From NCBI RefSeq assembly GCF_002159835.1, contig NZ_NFJL01000004.1, positions 124,001-188,000 of the forward strand: a stretch of 64,000 nt of DNA. Direction: 5' to 3'. Source of the stretch: Blautia sp. An249. Its GTDB lineage: Bacteria; Bacillota; Clostridia; Lachnospirales; Lachnospiraceae. The notes beneath the pieces are model-generated. The model was not told the DNA's origin, searched no databases, and saw nothing but the letters and a program-made list of their open reading frames with translations. The translations under genes were made by a program, and so were the position numbers. Positions 44,303 through 53,772 of this stretch are shown in pieces. Positions within the stretch are counted from its first letter, which is position 1; each line of letters opens with the position of its first letter.

Positions 44303-45142
44303 CTATCCTTTCACCGAACCTGTGGTTAATCCCTTTGTTAAATATTTCTGGAAACAGATATAAAGGAGTACAGACGGCACCATGACAATGTTTAACCCGG
44401 CAAAGAGGGTTACCCAGTCTGCCTTTAACTTAAAGGATTCCATTAATGCAATAATCCCCACCGGCAGCGTCTGCAGTTCCTTATCCTGTAAAAAGGTCAG
44501 TGCAAAAATGTAATCGTTCCAAATCCAGACAAAATTAAAAATCACAATGGTGATAACTCCGTTTTTCGACAGAGGGAAAATCACCTTCCAAAAGGCCTTA
44601 TGGGCCGTACATCCGTCTATGGCTGCCGCTTCTTCCAGTTCTTTGGGCATACTTTTGTAAAATCCGCTCATAATCAGAATGGAATAGGGCAGGCTGAACA
44701 CCACGTATAAAATTACCAGACCGATTCGGGTATTCCAAAGGTGCAGATCATACATCACCGTGAATTCCGATGGCAGAATCAAAGATGTGGGTACGTACAG
44801 GCCTGCGATAAACAGCATCAGAAGGGCCTCCCCCCATTTCTTCTGTGTTCTGACCAGAAGATAAGCCACTGTACTGGAGAGAATCACCACCAGAAAAACG
44901 GAAATCAGTGTAATCACAATACTGTTTAAAGTATACGTCTGAAAGTCGATTTTCACCCATGCGTTCACATAGTTTTCCAACTGCCATTTTTTCGGCAGAG
45001 CCCATGGGTTTGCCACAAATTCCCCGTTCGTCTTAAAAGAAGTATAAATAACCCAGAATACAGGGAATAAAATCGCAAGCCCATAAAGCCCTGAAAATAA
45101 ATCTCTGACCGCGCCTCCTGCTTTCACTTTCTTTCTATTCAT
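44303..45142 (-). CDS. Carbohydrate ABC transporter permease (CUT1), second subunit
   Basis: 279 residues, six helices, MalG-like. EAA motif EELEEAAAIDGCTAHKAFWKVIFPL. Overlaps the preceding permease by 8 bp. No ATP-binding subunit is encoded in the operon; a shared ATPase such as MsmK probably serves it. Confidence 0.93.
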   Translation of the reverse strand: MNRKKVKAGGAVRDLFSGLYGLAILFPVFWVIYTSFKTNGEFVANPWALPKKWQLENYVNAWVKIDFQTYTLNSIVITLISVFLVVILSSTVAYLLVRTQKKWGEALLMLFIAGLYVPTSLILPSEFTVMYDLHLWNTRIGLVILYVVFSLPYSILIMSGFYKSMPKELEEAAAIDGCTAHKAFWKVIFPLSKNGVITIVIFNFVWIWNDYIFALTFLQDKELQTLPVGIIALMESFKLKADWVTLFAGLNIVMVPSVLLYICFQKYLTKGLTTGSVKG

Positions 45143-46028
45143 CTCGATACCCCGCTTTCATACCCTTCATAATGATAAAAATAATCAGGAACAATACTGC
45201 AAACAGCAATACGCCGATAGCGGAGGCATACCCATAATCGCTGTAAGTAAACGCATGCTCGTACAGATAGGTGGTCAGAAGCTCTGAGGCCCGGTTAGGT
45301 CCTCCTTTTGTCATAACGTACACCAGTTCAAAGGAATAATTAAAAGCGGTCACACAGAAGAACACCAGAGAAGTCCTGATTTCCTGCCAGATTCCCGGAA
45401 TGGTCACATGCCAGAACTGCTGCCGCTTATTGGCTCCGTCAATAGCCGCCGCTTCGTAGCAGTCCTCTGAGATATTTAAAATGGCTGCAATAAACATCAC
45501 CATATAAAACCCCACATTAATCCAGACCAGAGGCACAACCAGGGCGCCCATAATCACGTCCGACTCTCCCAGCCAGACATGCTGCAGAGCGGACAAGCCG
45601 ACTTTTTCTAAAAATCCGTTTACCAGTCCAAAGGACGGATTGTAGATAAAGGTCCATAACACAGCCACCACAGCAATGGACATTACATATGGAATAAAGT
45701 AAATAATCCGAAGCCCCTTGTGGTATCTTCTCCTGCTTTTGGTCACCATGACTGCAAAAGCAAGGGCCAGAGTGAAGGTAAAGAGAGTGCAGAAGACTAA
45801 GATGAACAGATTGTTTCCCAGCGCCTTCCACACAATGGGATCTTTTACCAGTCTGCGGAAGTTTTCCAGTCCCACGAAGGTAATCTCATCAGAGAACCCG
45901 CTCCAGCTGCATAAGCTCAGAAAAAGGGATTTGAGACACGGATAAACGCAGAACACTCCGTAAATGATTAGGGTCGGTATTAAATATAGAATAATCAGGC
46001 TCTTTTTCTTTCCAGTCACTTTACTCAC
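45135..46028 (-). CDS. Carbohydrate ABC transporter permease (CUT1), first subunit
   Basis: 297 residues, six helices, MalF-like; GTG start. EAA motif EDCYEAAAIDGANKRQQFWHVTIPGI. Overlaps pfkB-type gene upstream by 8 bp and the second permease downstream by 8 bp. Confidence 0.92.
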   Translation of the reverse strand: MSKVTGKKKSLIILYLIPTLIIYGVFCVYPCLKSLFLSLCSWSGFSDEITFVGLENFRRLVKDPIVWKALGNNLFILVFCTLFTFTLALAFAVMVTKSRRRYHKGLRIIYFIPYVMSIAVVAVLWTFIYNPSFGLVNGFLEKVGLSALQHVWLGESDVIMGALVVPLVWINVGFYMVMFIAAILNISEDCYEAAAIDGANKRQQFWHVTIPGIWQEIRTSLVFFCVTAFNYSFELVYVMTKGGPNRASELLTTYLYEHAFTYSDYGYASAIGVLLFAVLFLIIFIIMKGMKAGYRDE

Positions 46029-47163
46029 CTGTACTTTCTGTCCTTAGAACTTTTTCTTCTTTTACTCTGCCGGGCTCCTCCTGAAGAAAGGCCGCCAACC
46101 GGGAAAGATTCGGGCTTTTGCCGTATCTTACATAATATCCGGAAACGGCATTTCCCAGCTTCAGGCTTTCCTTTAAAGAAAAGCCGTGCAGAAGCCCAAA
46201 GCAAAGCCCGCCGTTAAAATTGTCTCCGCCTCCTGTGGAAATCCTGGGAACGGCCGTATAATACCCTGTCTCAAATTCCAGTCTGCCGTTTTGGTACCCG
46301 TAGGAAGAATCACACAGATGCAGAATAAAGTAATCAATTTTCAGAGCCCGTCCGATGCGTTCCGCCATTTCCTCCATATGTACCGGGTTCTTTAAAAACA
46401 ATGCCTTATAAATCAGCCGGCCCTCATTTTCATTTACACTGAGAATGGTTTTCCGGTATCTGGTTATCTGCTCCTCCAGCTTCAGAATCCTCCTTAATTC
46501 TTCGGAAGTTTTTCTGGATGCATCGGAAATATCCATCAGGAACCAGTTCTGCTCTCTGTCTTCTTTTCCTCCTGCAATGCAGTTTTCATAGACCTTCCCG
46601 AACAGCTCTGTAGCGCCTTCCAGCTCGCTCCAGTTCAGCATGGCGGCAAGCCTGCTGTCCTGGAAATATTCCCGCAGCGTACTCTGAGAAATTCTCCTGG
46701 TCAGGTTCTCCCAGTTCAGTTCTTTTAAAGAGTCCATGGAAGAGAGCATCACCTTTCCGTCATGAAATTCGATGGCGTTACACTGTCCCATTTCACAGAC
46801 CGTATGAATCCGGCAGTTTTCACTTATCTGTTCCATAAGAGGATCTTTCTGAGGGTACCCCATACTTCCAACGCAGTGTATCTGTACTCCAAGAGTTCCC
46901 AGACTGTTGGCAAAGATGGCCATATTTCCGCCGATTTTCTCTTCCTGTATTTCCATTTCCAGAGAACAGCTCATATTTTTCTTAGATACTAAGTATCTCC
47001 CGAATTCTTCGATTGTATGAAAATAACGGGTCTTCCGATCATCGTTCTTCTTTCTTACCAGCCGGACGACTGTATCTTTTACCGCATCAAATCCTACAAC
47101 TGCCCAGACGGAAGAATTCTCAAAAGCGATTCTCTGTAATTTCCGAACAATCTTATTCTCCAC
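46021..47163 (-). CDS. PfkB-family carbohydrate kinase
   Basis: 380 residues, longer than usual, GTG start with AGGAGA upstream. Ribokinase fold: EEKIGGNMAIFANSLGTLG (substrate-binding Gly-Gly), and the C-terminal STGGGDNFNGGLCFG, the anion-hole and catalytic Asp motif. It would phosphorylate the imported sugar or fructosamine; compare FrlD. Substrate unknown. It overlaps the binding-protein gene by 11 bp. Confidence 0.88.
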   Translation of the reverse strand: MENKIVRKLQRIAFENSSVWAVVGFDAVKDTVVRLVRKKNDDRKTRYFHTIEEFGRYLVSKKNMSCSLEMEIQEEKIGGNMAIFANSLGTLGVQIHCVGSMGYPQKDPLMEQISENCRIHTVCEMGQCNAIEFHDGKVMLSSMDSLKELNWENLTRRISQSTLREYFQDSRLAAMLNWSELEGATELFGKVYENCIAGGKEDREQNWFLMDISDASRKTSEELRRILKLEEQITRYRKTILSVNENEGRLIYKALFLKNPVHMEEMAERIGRALKIDYFILHLCDSSYGYQNGRLEFETGYYTAVPRISTGGGDNFNGGLCFGLLHGFSLKESLKLGNAVSGYYVRYGKSPNLSRLAAFLQEEPGRVKEEKVLRTESTGE

Positions 47164-48469
47164 TTTCTATCTCCTGTGCTGTCTGATCCATTCGTTCACA
47201 AAATTCTTCGGCGTTAATCTCTTCCTGTATCAGGGCATTAATACAGTTATTTAATTCCTCTAATACCTCTTTATAACGTACTTTATATGTGGCAGAAAGA
47301 ATGGTCACATTATCATCTGCCATCTCCCACATCGCCTGGGCGCTTTCAGGGAGAGCATTCATCACTTCATCACTCTGTTCTTCCAAAGCCAGCATAAATC
47401 CGGTGTTTTCTGCAACGTATTCGGCATTTTCTTCTGAATAGAACAACTGTACCAGTTCCTTAATGTATTCCAGTTTTTTATCATCTTCCTGTTTCGGCAG
47501 TACCATACACTCCACAACTGCTGTGGAAGACGTCTTTTCACTGTCTTCTCCGGGTGCATACATGGGTGATAACTGGAAATCCTGGGGCCACTGGCCTTCC
47601 ATCTCTCCTTCCAGCCAACTTCCGGACGGAACGAAAGCGTCTTTGTTACCGATAAAGTCAATCTGAGACTGAATGTGATCCATAGCCAGAGAATTCTTAT
47701 CAATATAGCCTGCGTCCCGCATTTCTTCCAGCCGCTGAATTACCTCCAGAACCGCCGGCTGTTTCCAGGCTCCCGGTTCGTTTTGATTAATCGCCTCCAG
47801 AGACTGGGGATCCAGGTTATACATCATGGGCACCAGGAAGGCGTCCGCCAGCATAAAGGGATATACCCCTGCATAAATCATGGGTGTTACGCCGCCGTCT
47901 TTTATCTGTCCGCAAAGTGCAAGATATTCTTCCCAGGTCTTTGGAACTTCCCAGCCCTTTTCCTGGAACAGCTTTCCACTGTAAAAATTGCCTGCGATCA
48001 GTTTACTGGTGGGCAGAAAATAGTGGGAATCTTCGATTTTTCCCATTTCCAGGCCTGCAGAGAAAATAGTTTCTCCCAGGGTCTTCGTTCCTTCTGCATT
48101 CTGTTCCTCTAAGATGTCATCCACAGGATATAAAAGACCTTCCTCTGCAAAACCATAGTAATCCACATCACTAATCCAGCTATAGAAGATGTCCGGCGCC
48201 TCCTGTACATTTAAAAGGTTCCGGATAACTTCAGAGGCCTTGGCATTGCTTTCAAATTCCACTTTCACATCGGGATGGGCCTCCTGAAACTTCTCAAGGG
48301 GAAGATCCCAGAATTGTTCCGACACCTCCTGCTGCCACATAATGGAGATGGTCATCTCTTCAGAATCTCCGCCTTTCGCGGTTTCTCCCTCACTGCTGCT
48401 TCCACCGCATCCTGCCAGGCCAGCCAGCAGTGCGCCTGCACATAAAATTGCTACAACCCTTTTCTTCAT
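47153..48469 (-). CDS. Carbohydrate-binding lipoprotein of an ABC transporter
   Basis: 438 residues with a lipoprotein signal (lipobox LAGC near residue 21) and the family 1 extracellular solute-binding fold (SIMWQQEVSEQFWDL, NVQEAPDIFYSWISDVD). First gene of the operon SBP-PfkB-permease-permease-SIS-MttB. Ligand unknown. Confidence 0.92.
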   Translation of the reverse strand: MKKRVVAILCAGALLAGLAGCGGSSSEGETAKGGDSEEMTISIMWQQEVSEQFWDLPLEKFQEAHPDVKVEFESNAKASEVIRNLLNVQEAPDIFYSWISDVDYYGFAEEGLLYPVDDILEEQNAEGTKTLGETIFSAGLEMGKIEDSHYFLPTSKLIAGNFYSGKLFQEKGWEVPKTWEEYLALCGQIKDGGVTPMIYAGVYPFMLADAFLVPMMYNLDPQSLEAINQNEPGAWKQPAVLEVIQRLEEMRDAGYIDKNSLAMDHIQSQIDFIGNKDAFVPSGSWLEGEMEGQWPQDFQLSPMYAPGEDSEKTSSTAVVECMVLPKQEDDKKLEYIKELVQLFYSEENAEYVAENTGFMLALEEQSDEVMNALPESAQAMWEMADDNVTILSATYKVRYKEVLEELNNCINALIQEEINAEEFCERMDQTAQEIESGE

Positions 48470-48493
48470 AAATACCTCCTGCCTTCTTTTCTA

Positions 48494-48522
48494 ATTCTAT
48501 TTATAAATCTGAATATCGTAAA
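48494..48522 (-). promoter_or_regulatory. Promoter of the SBP-to-MttB operon
   Basis: Minus strand TTTACG (48517-48522), 17-bp spacer, TAGAAT (48494-48499), about 20 bases before the SBP RBS. It lacks the ROK palindrome found upstream of the neighbouring regulator. Confidence 0.55.
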
Positions 48523-48553
48523 AACCCCCATTTTTTCGGTATTCAGGATTTAC

Positions 48554-49720
48554 CTAGATGGGCATCCACTTGGAAAAAACCATTTCCGACGCGCCTTTTA
48601 CCATAGTCGTACTGCTTTCCTCGTCCAGATAAATCTGAGGAAGATCTTCCTCTGCCACCAGCATTCTGGTTTTCATCTCCTCAATACTGGTCTGCAGGCA
48701 GATTTTTAACGTTTCCGTAGTTCCTCCCCCGATTAAAATACAATCCGGATTAAACATGTTATTTAAAATCGAAAGCAGCCGGCCGAAAATTTCTCCATTC
48801 TCTGTCAGTACTTTCCCGGCCTCTGGATCCTTTTCTTTTATCAGATTCAGAAATTCGCCATAGGACTTAAGCTCTTTTCCTGCGTACAGCCGGTATTTCT
48901 CCACATACCCCTGAATCCGCAGATCACTTTCCACACATCCGTAATTCCCGCATAGATGACATTTCATCTGAGGATTGCCAATGGGCATATGACAGATTTC
49001 CGGCGCATACCCCCGGGATCCGCAAATCAGGTTTCCGTTGGCAACCACTCCGATTCCGAGACCTTCATCTGCAAAGATATAAATCAGATTTTCCTGCTCC
49101 TGCCCGTGTCGTTTCTGCATATATTCCGACAATACGCACAGGTTGGATTCGTTATCCACATAAACGGTTTTCTTTAAAGCCTCCGACAGCATTTCTTTCA
49201 TCGGCTGATTGTTAAACATCTCAATCTCCGAAGATACAATGTGATGGGTTTTCTTCTCGAAAATTCCGGGAACTGCCACGCCGACCCCAATGATCTGCCA
49301 TTCCTGAAAGGTATCCAGCACCTGTTCTTCGTATATCTCCCTGCAGAGATTCACAATCGCTTCCACATCACAGTCTTTTTCATAAGCAAATTTCTCGTCA
49401 AAAACCATCTGGTTCCCATAGTCCAGCACGCAGACACGAATCCACCCAAATCTGGTCAGATCCAGGCAAAGGGAAAGCAGGTTTTCGTACTGGATGGAAA
49501 TGGTTTTGGGTGTTCTTCCCACAACCTTCGTATCTTCTTTTGCTTCTTCCTGGATATAGCCTTTTTCCCTCATCTCATTACAGATATTGGAGACCGTAGC
49601 AAAACTTAAATTTAATTCTTCAGCCATGACTTTTTTCGTCACTCGTTTTTCTTTTCTTAAATAATCCATGATCTCTTTTCCATGGACTCTTTTCAATTCA
49701 ACGGAACTGTCTATCTTCAT
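48554..49720 (-). CDS. ROK-family transcriptional regulator
   Basis: 388 residues. An N-terminal winged helix (about 10-65: DYLRKEKRVTKKVMAEELNL, then SFATVSNICNEMREKG) precedes a ROK domain with IFADEGLGIGVVANGNLICG and a zinc-binding CHLCGNYGCVES. ROK repressors sense sugars or sugar phosphates. It lies directly upstream of the SBP-to-MttB operon and is its likely regulator; it also has an operator at its own promoter. Confidence 0.9.
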   Translation of the reverse strand: MKIDSSVELKRVHGKEIMDYLRKEKRVTKKVMAEELNLSFATVSNICNEMREKGYIQEEAKEDTKVVGRTPKTISIQYENLLSLCLDLTRFGWIRVCVLDYGNQMVFDEKFAYEKDCDVEAIVNLCREIYEEQVLDTFQEWQIIGVGVAVPGIFEKKTHHIVSSEIEMFNNQPMKEMLSEALKKTVYVDNESNLCVLSEYMQKRHGQEQENLIYIFADEGLGIGVVANGNLICGSRGYAPEICHMPIGNPQMKCHLCGNYGCVESDLRIQGYVEKYRLYAGKELKSYGEFLNLIKEKDPEAGKVLTENGEIFGRLLSILNNMFNPDCILIGGGTTETLKICLQTSIEEMKTRMLVAEEDLPQIYLDEESSTTMVKGASEMVFSKWMPI

Positions 49721-49759
49721 TTTGTATTCCCCTCTATTATTTTATCTATTATTTTAATA

Positions 49760-49809
49760 ATTATTTTAATGGCTAAAATAATAGTATATAATTCTGCTCC
49801 CTATGTCAA
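49760..49809 (-). promoter_or_regulatory. ROK gene promoter and palindromic operator
   Basis: Minus strand TTGACA (49804-49809), 17 bp, TACTAT (49781-49786). The palindrome ATTATTTTA-5-TAAAATAAT (49760-49782) covers the start point, and two further TAAAATAAT half-sites follow towards the gene. This looks like ROK autoregulation. Confidence 0.7.
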
Positions 49810-49930
49810 CAGGAAATCTCTGGAATATTAGACAAGGTTCTTTCTCCTTTTTTAGGCAGGACTTACAAAGCCCGGAATAAATTTGGAGAAACCGCTTAAA
49901 ATGGTATTATATGATTTTCCCGTTTATGAC

Positions 49931-50021
49931 TGATTTTGATTGTTTGTGAATTTTTAATAAATTATTCGTAAAAATATCGTGCATAAATATGATTGATTTT
50001 GATTGAATTTGATTATATAAT
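49931..50021 (+). promoter_or_regulatory. fruK promoter with FruR-type direct-repeat operators
   Basis: TTGATT (49993-49998), 17 bp, TATAAT (50016-50021). The 12-base repeat TGATTTTGATTG occurs at 49931-49942 and again at 49994-50005, overlapping the -35 box, with a further TTGATT after it. The 63-bp distance is about six helical turns. Direct TGATT repeats suit a DeoR-family regulator such as the fruR product downstream. Confidence 0.7.
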
Positions 50022-50053
50022 AACTACAACAAATAAACGAGGAGGTACTTGGG

Positions 50054-50959
50054 ATGATTTATACCGTTACTTTTAATCCGTCCTTAGATTATATTGTCAC
50101 CATGGATCAGTTTCAGCTTGGACGAACGAACCGAACCCTGACGGAACAGATGCTCCCCGGCGGAAAGGGGATTAATGTATCTACAGTTTTAAATAACCTG
50201 GGGATTGAGACTACGGCTCTCGGATTTACCGCCGGCTTTACCGGAGAGGAAATCTGCCGGAAGGTCCGGGCCCTTGGGATTCCCTATGATTTTATTCCTG
50301 TGGAAGAGGGCTTTTCCAGAATTAATGTGAAATTAAAAGATTATGACGGGACAGAGATTAATGGAAAAGGCCCGCAAATACCGCCGGATAAAATCCAGCA
50401 GCTTTTTGAGAAACTGGATACCCTGAAAGAAGGCGACACCTTAGTTCTGGCCGGCAGTATTCCGGAAAGTCTTCCGGATTCCATCTATAAAGATATTCTG
50501 AAACGACTGGCAAAGAAAAACATTTTATTCGCGGTAGACGCTACGAAAGATTTGCTCCTGAACGTACTGGAATATCATCCGTTTTTAATCAAACCCAACA
50601 ACCATGAACTGGGGGAAATTTTCGGCGTCAGCTTAAGCGCCCGGGAAGAAGTCGTCCCTTACGCCAGAAAGCTTCAGGAACAGGGCGCGGGAAATGTCCT
50701 GGTTTCTATGGCAGGACAAGGCGCCGTGCTGGTGGATGAAACCGGAGAAACCCATATGCTGCCTGCCCCTGAAGGAACGCTGGTAAACGCCGTAGGTGCG
50801 GGAGATTCCATGGTCGCCGGTTTTCTGGCCGGATGGACAGAAAGAAAAGATTATCACCATGCCTTTAAAATGGGGATTTCCGCCGGAAGCGCCAGTGCTT
50901 TTTCCGAACTTCTGGCCACCAGGGAAGAAATCCTCCGTATTTATCAGACTTTAAAATAA
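50054..50959 (+). CDS. fruK: 1-phosphofructokinase
   Basis: 301 residues, PfkB family. Starts MIYTVTFNPSLDYIVTM, with LPGGKGINVSTVLNNLG and the C-terminal VNAVGAGDSMVAGFLAGW anion-hole motif. It phosphorylates fructose 1-phosphate to fructose 1,6-bisphosphate. First gene of fruK-fruA-fruR. Confidence 0.96.
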   Translation: MIYTVTFNPSLDYIVTMDQFQLGRTNRTLTEQMLPGGKGINVSTVLNNLGIETTALGFTAGFTGEEICRKVRALGIPYDFIPVEEGFSRINVKLKDYDGTEINGKGPQIPPDKIQQLFEKLDTLKEGDTLVLAGSIPESLPDSIYKDILKRLAKKNILFAVDATKDLLLNVLEYHPFLIKPNNHELGEIFGVSLSAREEVVPYARKLQEQGAGNVLVSMAGQGAVLVDETGETHMLPAPEGTLVNAVGAGDSMVAGFLAGWTERKDYHHAFKMGISAGSASAFSELLATREEILRIYQTLK

Positions 50960-50989
50960 TCCCATTTTCTCAAAGAAAGGAGTACAGTT

Positions 50990-52909
50990 ATGAGAATCGT
51001 AGATTTATTGGATCCCAAGAGCATCTCGCTGGACGGCGCGCCGAAAACCAAACCGGACGCTCTGGATCAAATGGTAGACTTAATGGTAAACAGTGGTAAA
51101 ATCCGGGATAAAGAAGCCTATCGGAAACAGGTTTACCTGCGTGAAGAAGAAAGCACTACAGGAGTGGGCGAAGGAATTGCCATCCCTCACGGAAAAGGGG
51201 AATCCGTTATCCGTCCCGGGCTGGCTGCCATGGTAGTAAAAGACGGGGTAGATTTTGATTCCCTGGACGGACAGCCTGTGCACCTGATTTTCCTAATCGC
51301 AGCCCCAAATACCAAAGACAATGTACATCTGGATGTTTTAAGCAAACTTTCCGTCTTACTGATGGACGAAGAATTTGTTGAGAAATTAAAATCTGCCTCT
51401 TCCGTGGAAGAATTTCTGCGGATTGTGGATCAGGCCGATCAGGAAAAACCGGATTTGGACCAACAGCTTTCTTCTCCCTCTGAAGACGCTCCTGTTTCCC
51501 AGGCCTGCAGAATTCTTGCCGTTACCTCCTGTCCCACCGGAATCGCCCATACGTATATGGCCGCAGAAGGACTGGAGAAAGCCGCGAAAAATAAAAACTG
51601 TACCATCAAAGTGGAAACCAGAGGTTCCGGAGGCGCCAAAAATGTCCTGACCGAAGAGGAAATTGCACAGGCCGACTGTATTATCGTAGCCGCCGACGCC
51701 AAAGTACCTATGGATCGGTTCCACGGAAAGAAACTGATTGAATGTCAGGTATCCGACGGCATCAGTAAAGCAGACCAGCTTTTAGAACGGGCAATAAGCG
51801 GAGACGTTCCCGTATATCAGGGCGGTACTTCCGGCGAAAGCCAGACCCCGGTAAAGGCCTCCGGAGGCGTCGGACATAAAATCTACATGCAGCTTATGAA
51901 CGGTGTCTCCCACATGCTTCCTTTCGTGGTAGGCGGCGGTATTCTCATTGCCCTTGCCTTCCTCATTGACGGATTCAGCGTGGATATTAACTCCCTCTCC
52001 GAAGATATGCGTGCAAACTTCGGTACCATTACCCCCGTTGCCGCCACTTTAAAAGGCATCGGAGACATTGCCTTCGGCTTCATGCTCCCCATTCTGGCAG
52101 GTTTTATTGCCATGAGTATCGGCGACCGTCCGGGACTGGCCCTGGGCTTTGTGGGCGGCATGATCGCAGCCAATGGAAAATCCGGTTTCTTAGGAGCGCT
52201 TGCCGCCGGTTTCATTGCCGGATACCTGATTCTCCTTTTAAAGAAAGTATTCGACAGACTGCCCGCAGCCATTGAGAAAATCGCACCTGTACTGCTCTAT
52301 CCTTTTGTAGGTATCCTGCTTATGGGACTGATCATGAATTTCCTGGTAGAGCCTCCCATCGGCGCCCTGAATACGGCCTTAAATACGGCTCTGACCAATA
52401 TGAGCGGATCCAGTAAGATTCTTCTGGGAATCATTGTGGCAGGCATGATGTCCATCGATATGGGCGGCCCCTTTAATAAAGCAGCCTACGTATTCGGCAC
52501 CGCTTCCATCGCAGCAGGAAATTATGATATCATGGCCGCCGTTATGATCGGCGGAATGGTTCCTCCCTGTGCCATTGCACTTGCAACCTTATTATTTAAA
52601 AACAAATTCACCAAAGAGGAACGGGAATCCGGCCCGGTAAACTTCATCATGGGACTTGCCTTTATCACAGAGGGCGCCATTCCCTTCGCCGCCTCCGATC
52701 CCCTGCACGTTCTGCCTTCCTGCGTCATCGGTGCGGCCGTATCCGGAGCCCTTTCCATGACCTTTGGATGTACTCTTATGGCGCCCCACGGCGGAATCTT
52801 CGTCTTCCCGGTGGTAGAACATGCGCTGTTGTATCTGGCAGCCCTGATTATCGGAACCATAGTGGGCGCCGTACTCCTGGGCCTTCTTAAGAAAAAAGTC
52901 GCCCAATAA
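50990..52909 (+). CDS. fruA: Fructose-specific PTS enzyme IIABC
   Basis: 639 residues. EIIA domain (about 1-150) with His67 in GIAIPHGKG; EIIB domain (about 172-270) with Cys181 in AVTSCPTGIAHTYMAAE; EIIC membrane domain (about 295-635) with roughly ten helices. It imports fructose and delivers fructose 1-phosphate to FruK. The RBS AAAGGAG is 30 bp after fruK. Confidence 0.96.
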   Translation: MRIVDLLDPKSISLDGAPKTKPDALDQMVDLMVNSGKIRDKEAYRKQVYLREEESTTGVGEGIAIPHGKGESVIRPGLAAMVVKDGVDFDSLDGQPVHLIFLIAAPNTKDNVHLDVLSKLSVLLMDEEFVEKLKSASSVEEFLRIVDQADQEKPDLDQQLSSPSEDAPVSQACRILAVTSCPTGIAHTYMAAEGLEKAAKNKNCTIKVETRGSGGAKNVLTEEEIAQADCIIVAADAKVPMDRFHGKKLIECQVSDGISKADQLLERAISGDVPVYQGGTSGESQTPVKASGGVGHKIYMQLMNGVSHMLPFVVGGGILIALAFLIDGFSVDINSLSEDMRANFGTITPVAATLKGIGDIAFGFMLPILAGFIAMSIGDRPGLALGFVGGMIAANGKSGFLGALAAGFIAGYLILLLKKVFDRLPAAIEKIAPVLLYPFVGILLMGLIMNFLVEPPIGALNTALNTALTNMSGSSKILLGIIVAGMMSIDMGGPFNKAAYVFGTASIAAGNYDIMAAVMIGGMVPPCAIALATLLFKNKFTKEERESGPVNFIMGLAFITEGAIPFAASDPLHVLPSCVIGAAVSGALSMTFGCTLMAPHGGIFVFPVVEHALLYLAALIIGTIVGAVLLGLLKKKVAQ

Positions 52910-52981
52910 GAATCCCTTCTTGCCAAGGAGCTGCCTTTGTGTGTAAAATAACGGTAAGAAACACAGAAAGGAAGACTGCTT

Positions 52982-53725
52982 ATGCTTACAGAAAAACGGC
53001 AGGAAGAAATTCTAAACCTTCTGGAATCAAAAGGCAGTGTCACCGTACAGGAACTGACAGAGCGGTTTCACGCTTCCGAATCCACAATCCGACGGGATCT
53101 GACCGTTCTTCATAAGAAGGGGGACCTTGTGAAAGTGTTCGGCGGAGCCGTACAGAACACTGCCAGAATCAGTACGAAAGAAGAGCAGGTCGCTTTTCGT
53201 ATGGAGCTGAACCGGGAAGAAAAACAAATCATTGCCCGGTATGCGGCATCCCTTATCGAGCCCGATGATTTTATTTATCTGGATGCCGGAACCACCACCT
53301 GGTATATGATTCCTTATATAAAAGAACATTCCGCCTCCTTTGTCACAAACGCCGTTTCCCACGCACTTTCCCTTTCGGAAAACGGGTTTCGCGTCATCCT
53401 TCTGGGCGGAGAATTAAAGGCGGCTACAGAGGCGATTGTGGGAAATGAAGCCTATGTAAACCTTCAGAAATACAATTTTACTAAAGGGTTCTTCGGAACC
53501 AACGGGGTGAACCGTTTCTCCGGATTTACCACTCCGGATATTAATGAGGCCATGATTAAAGAATGTGCCATGAAACATACACAGACCCCCTACGTCCTTT
53601 GCGATAACAGCAAGTTTCGCCAGACCAGCGCCGTCAGTTTCGGAGAATTCTCTGCTGCACGGATTATCACAGAGAAGCTCCCTGATGAGACCTACCGAAA
53701 CACAGAAAATATAATCATTCCATAG
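52982..53725 (+). CDS. fruR: DeoR-family fructose operon regulator
   Basis: 247 residues. N-terminal DeoR helix-turn-helix (RQEEILNLLESKGSVTVQELTERFHASESTIRRDL) and a sugar-phosphate sensor domain (FIYLDAGTTTWYMIPY, FVTNAVSHALSLS, GTNGVNRFSGFTT). It presumably represses fruKA through the TGATT repeats and senses fructose 1-phosphate. It lies last in the operon instead of first. A terminator follows. Confidence 0.93.
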   Translation: MLTEKRQEEILNLLESKGSVTVQELTERFHASESTIRRDLTVLHKKGDLVKVFGGAVQNTARISTKEEQVAFRMELNREEKQIIARYAASLIEPDDFIYLDAGTTTWYMIPYIKEHSASFVTNAVSHALSLSENGFRVILLGGELKAATEAIVGNEAYVNLQKYNFTKGFFGTNGVNRFSGFTTPDINEAMIKECAMKHTQTPYVLCDNSKFRQTSAVSFGEFSAARIITEKLPDETYRNTENIIIP

Positions 53726-53738
53726 ATTCACAGAAATT

Positions 53739-53767
53739 AAGCCGGCAGCATTTTCAACTGCCGGCTT
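53739..53767. terminator. Bidirectional terminator between fruR and the cytidylate-kinase-like gene
   Basis: AAGCCGGCAG (53739-53748) pairs with CTGCCGGCTT (53758-53767), between convergent genes. Confidence 0.85.
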
Positions 53768-53772
53768 TCCTG

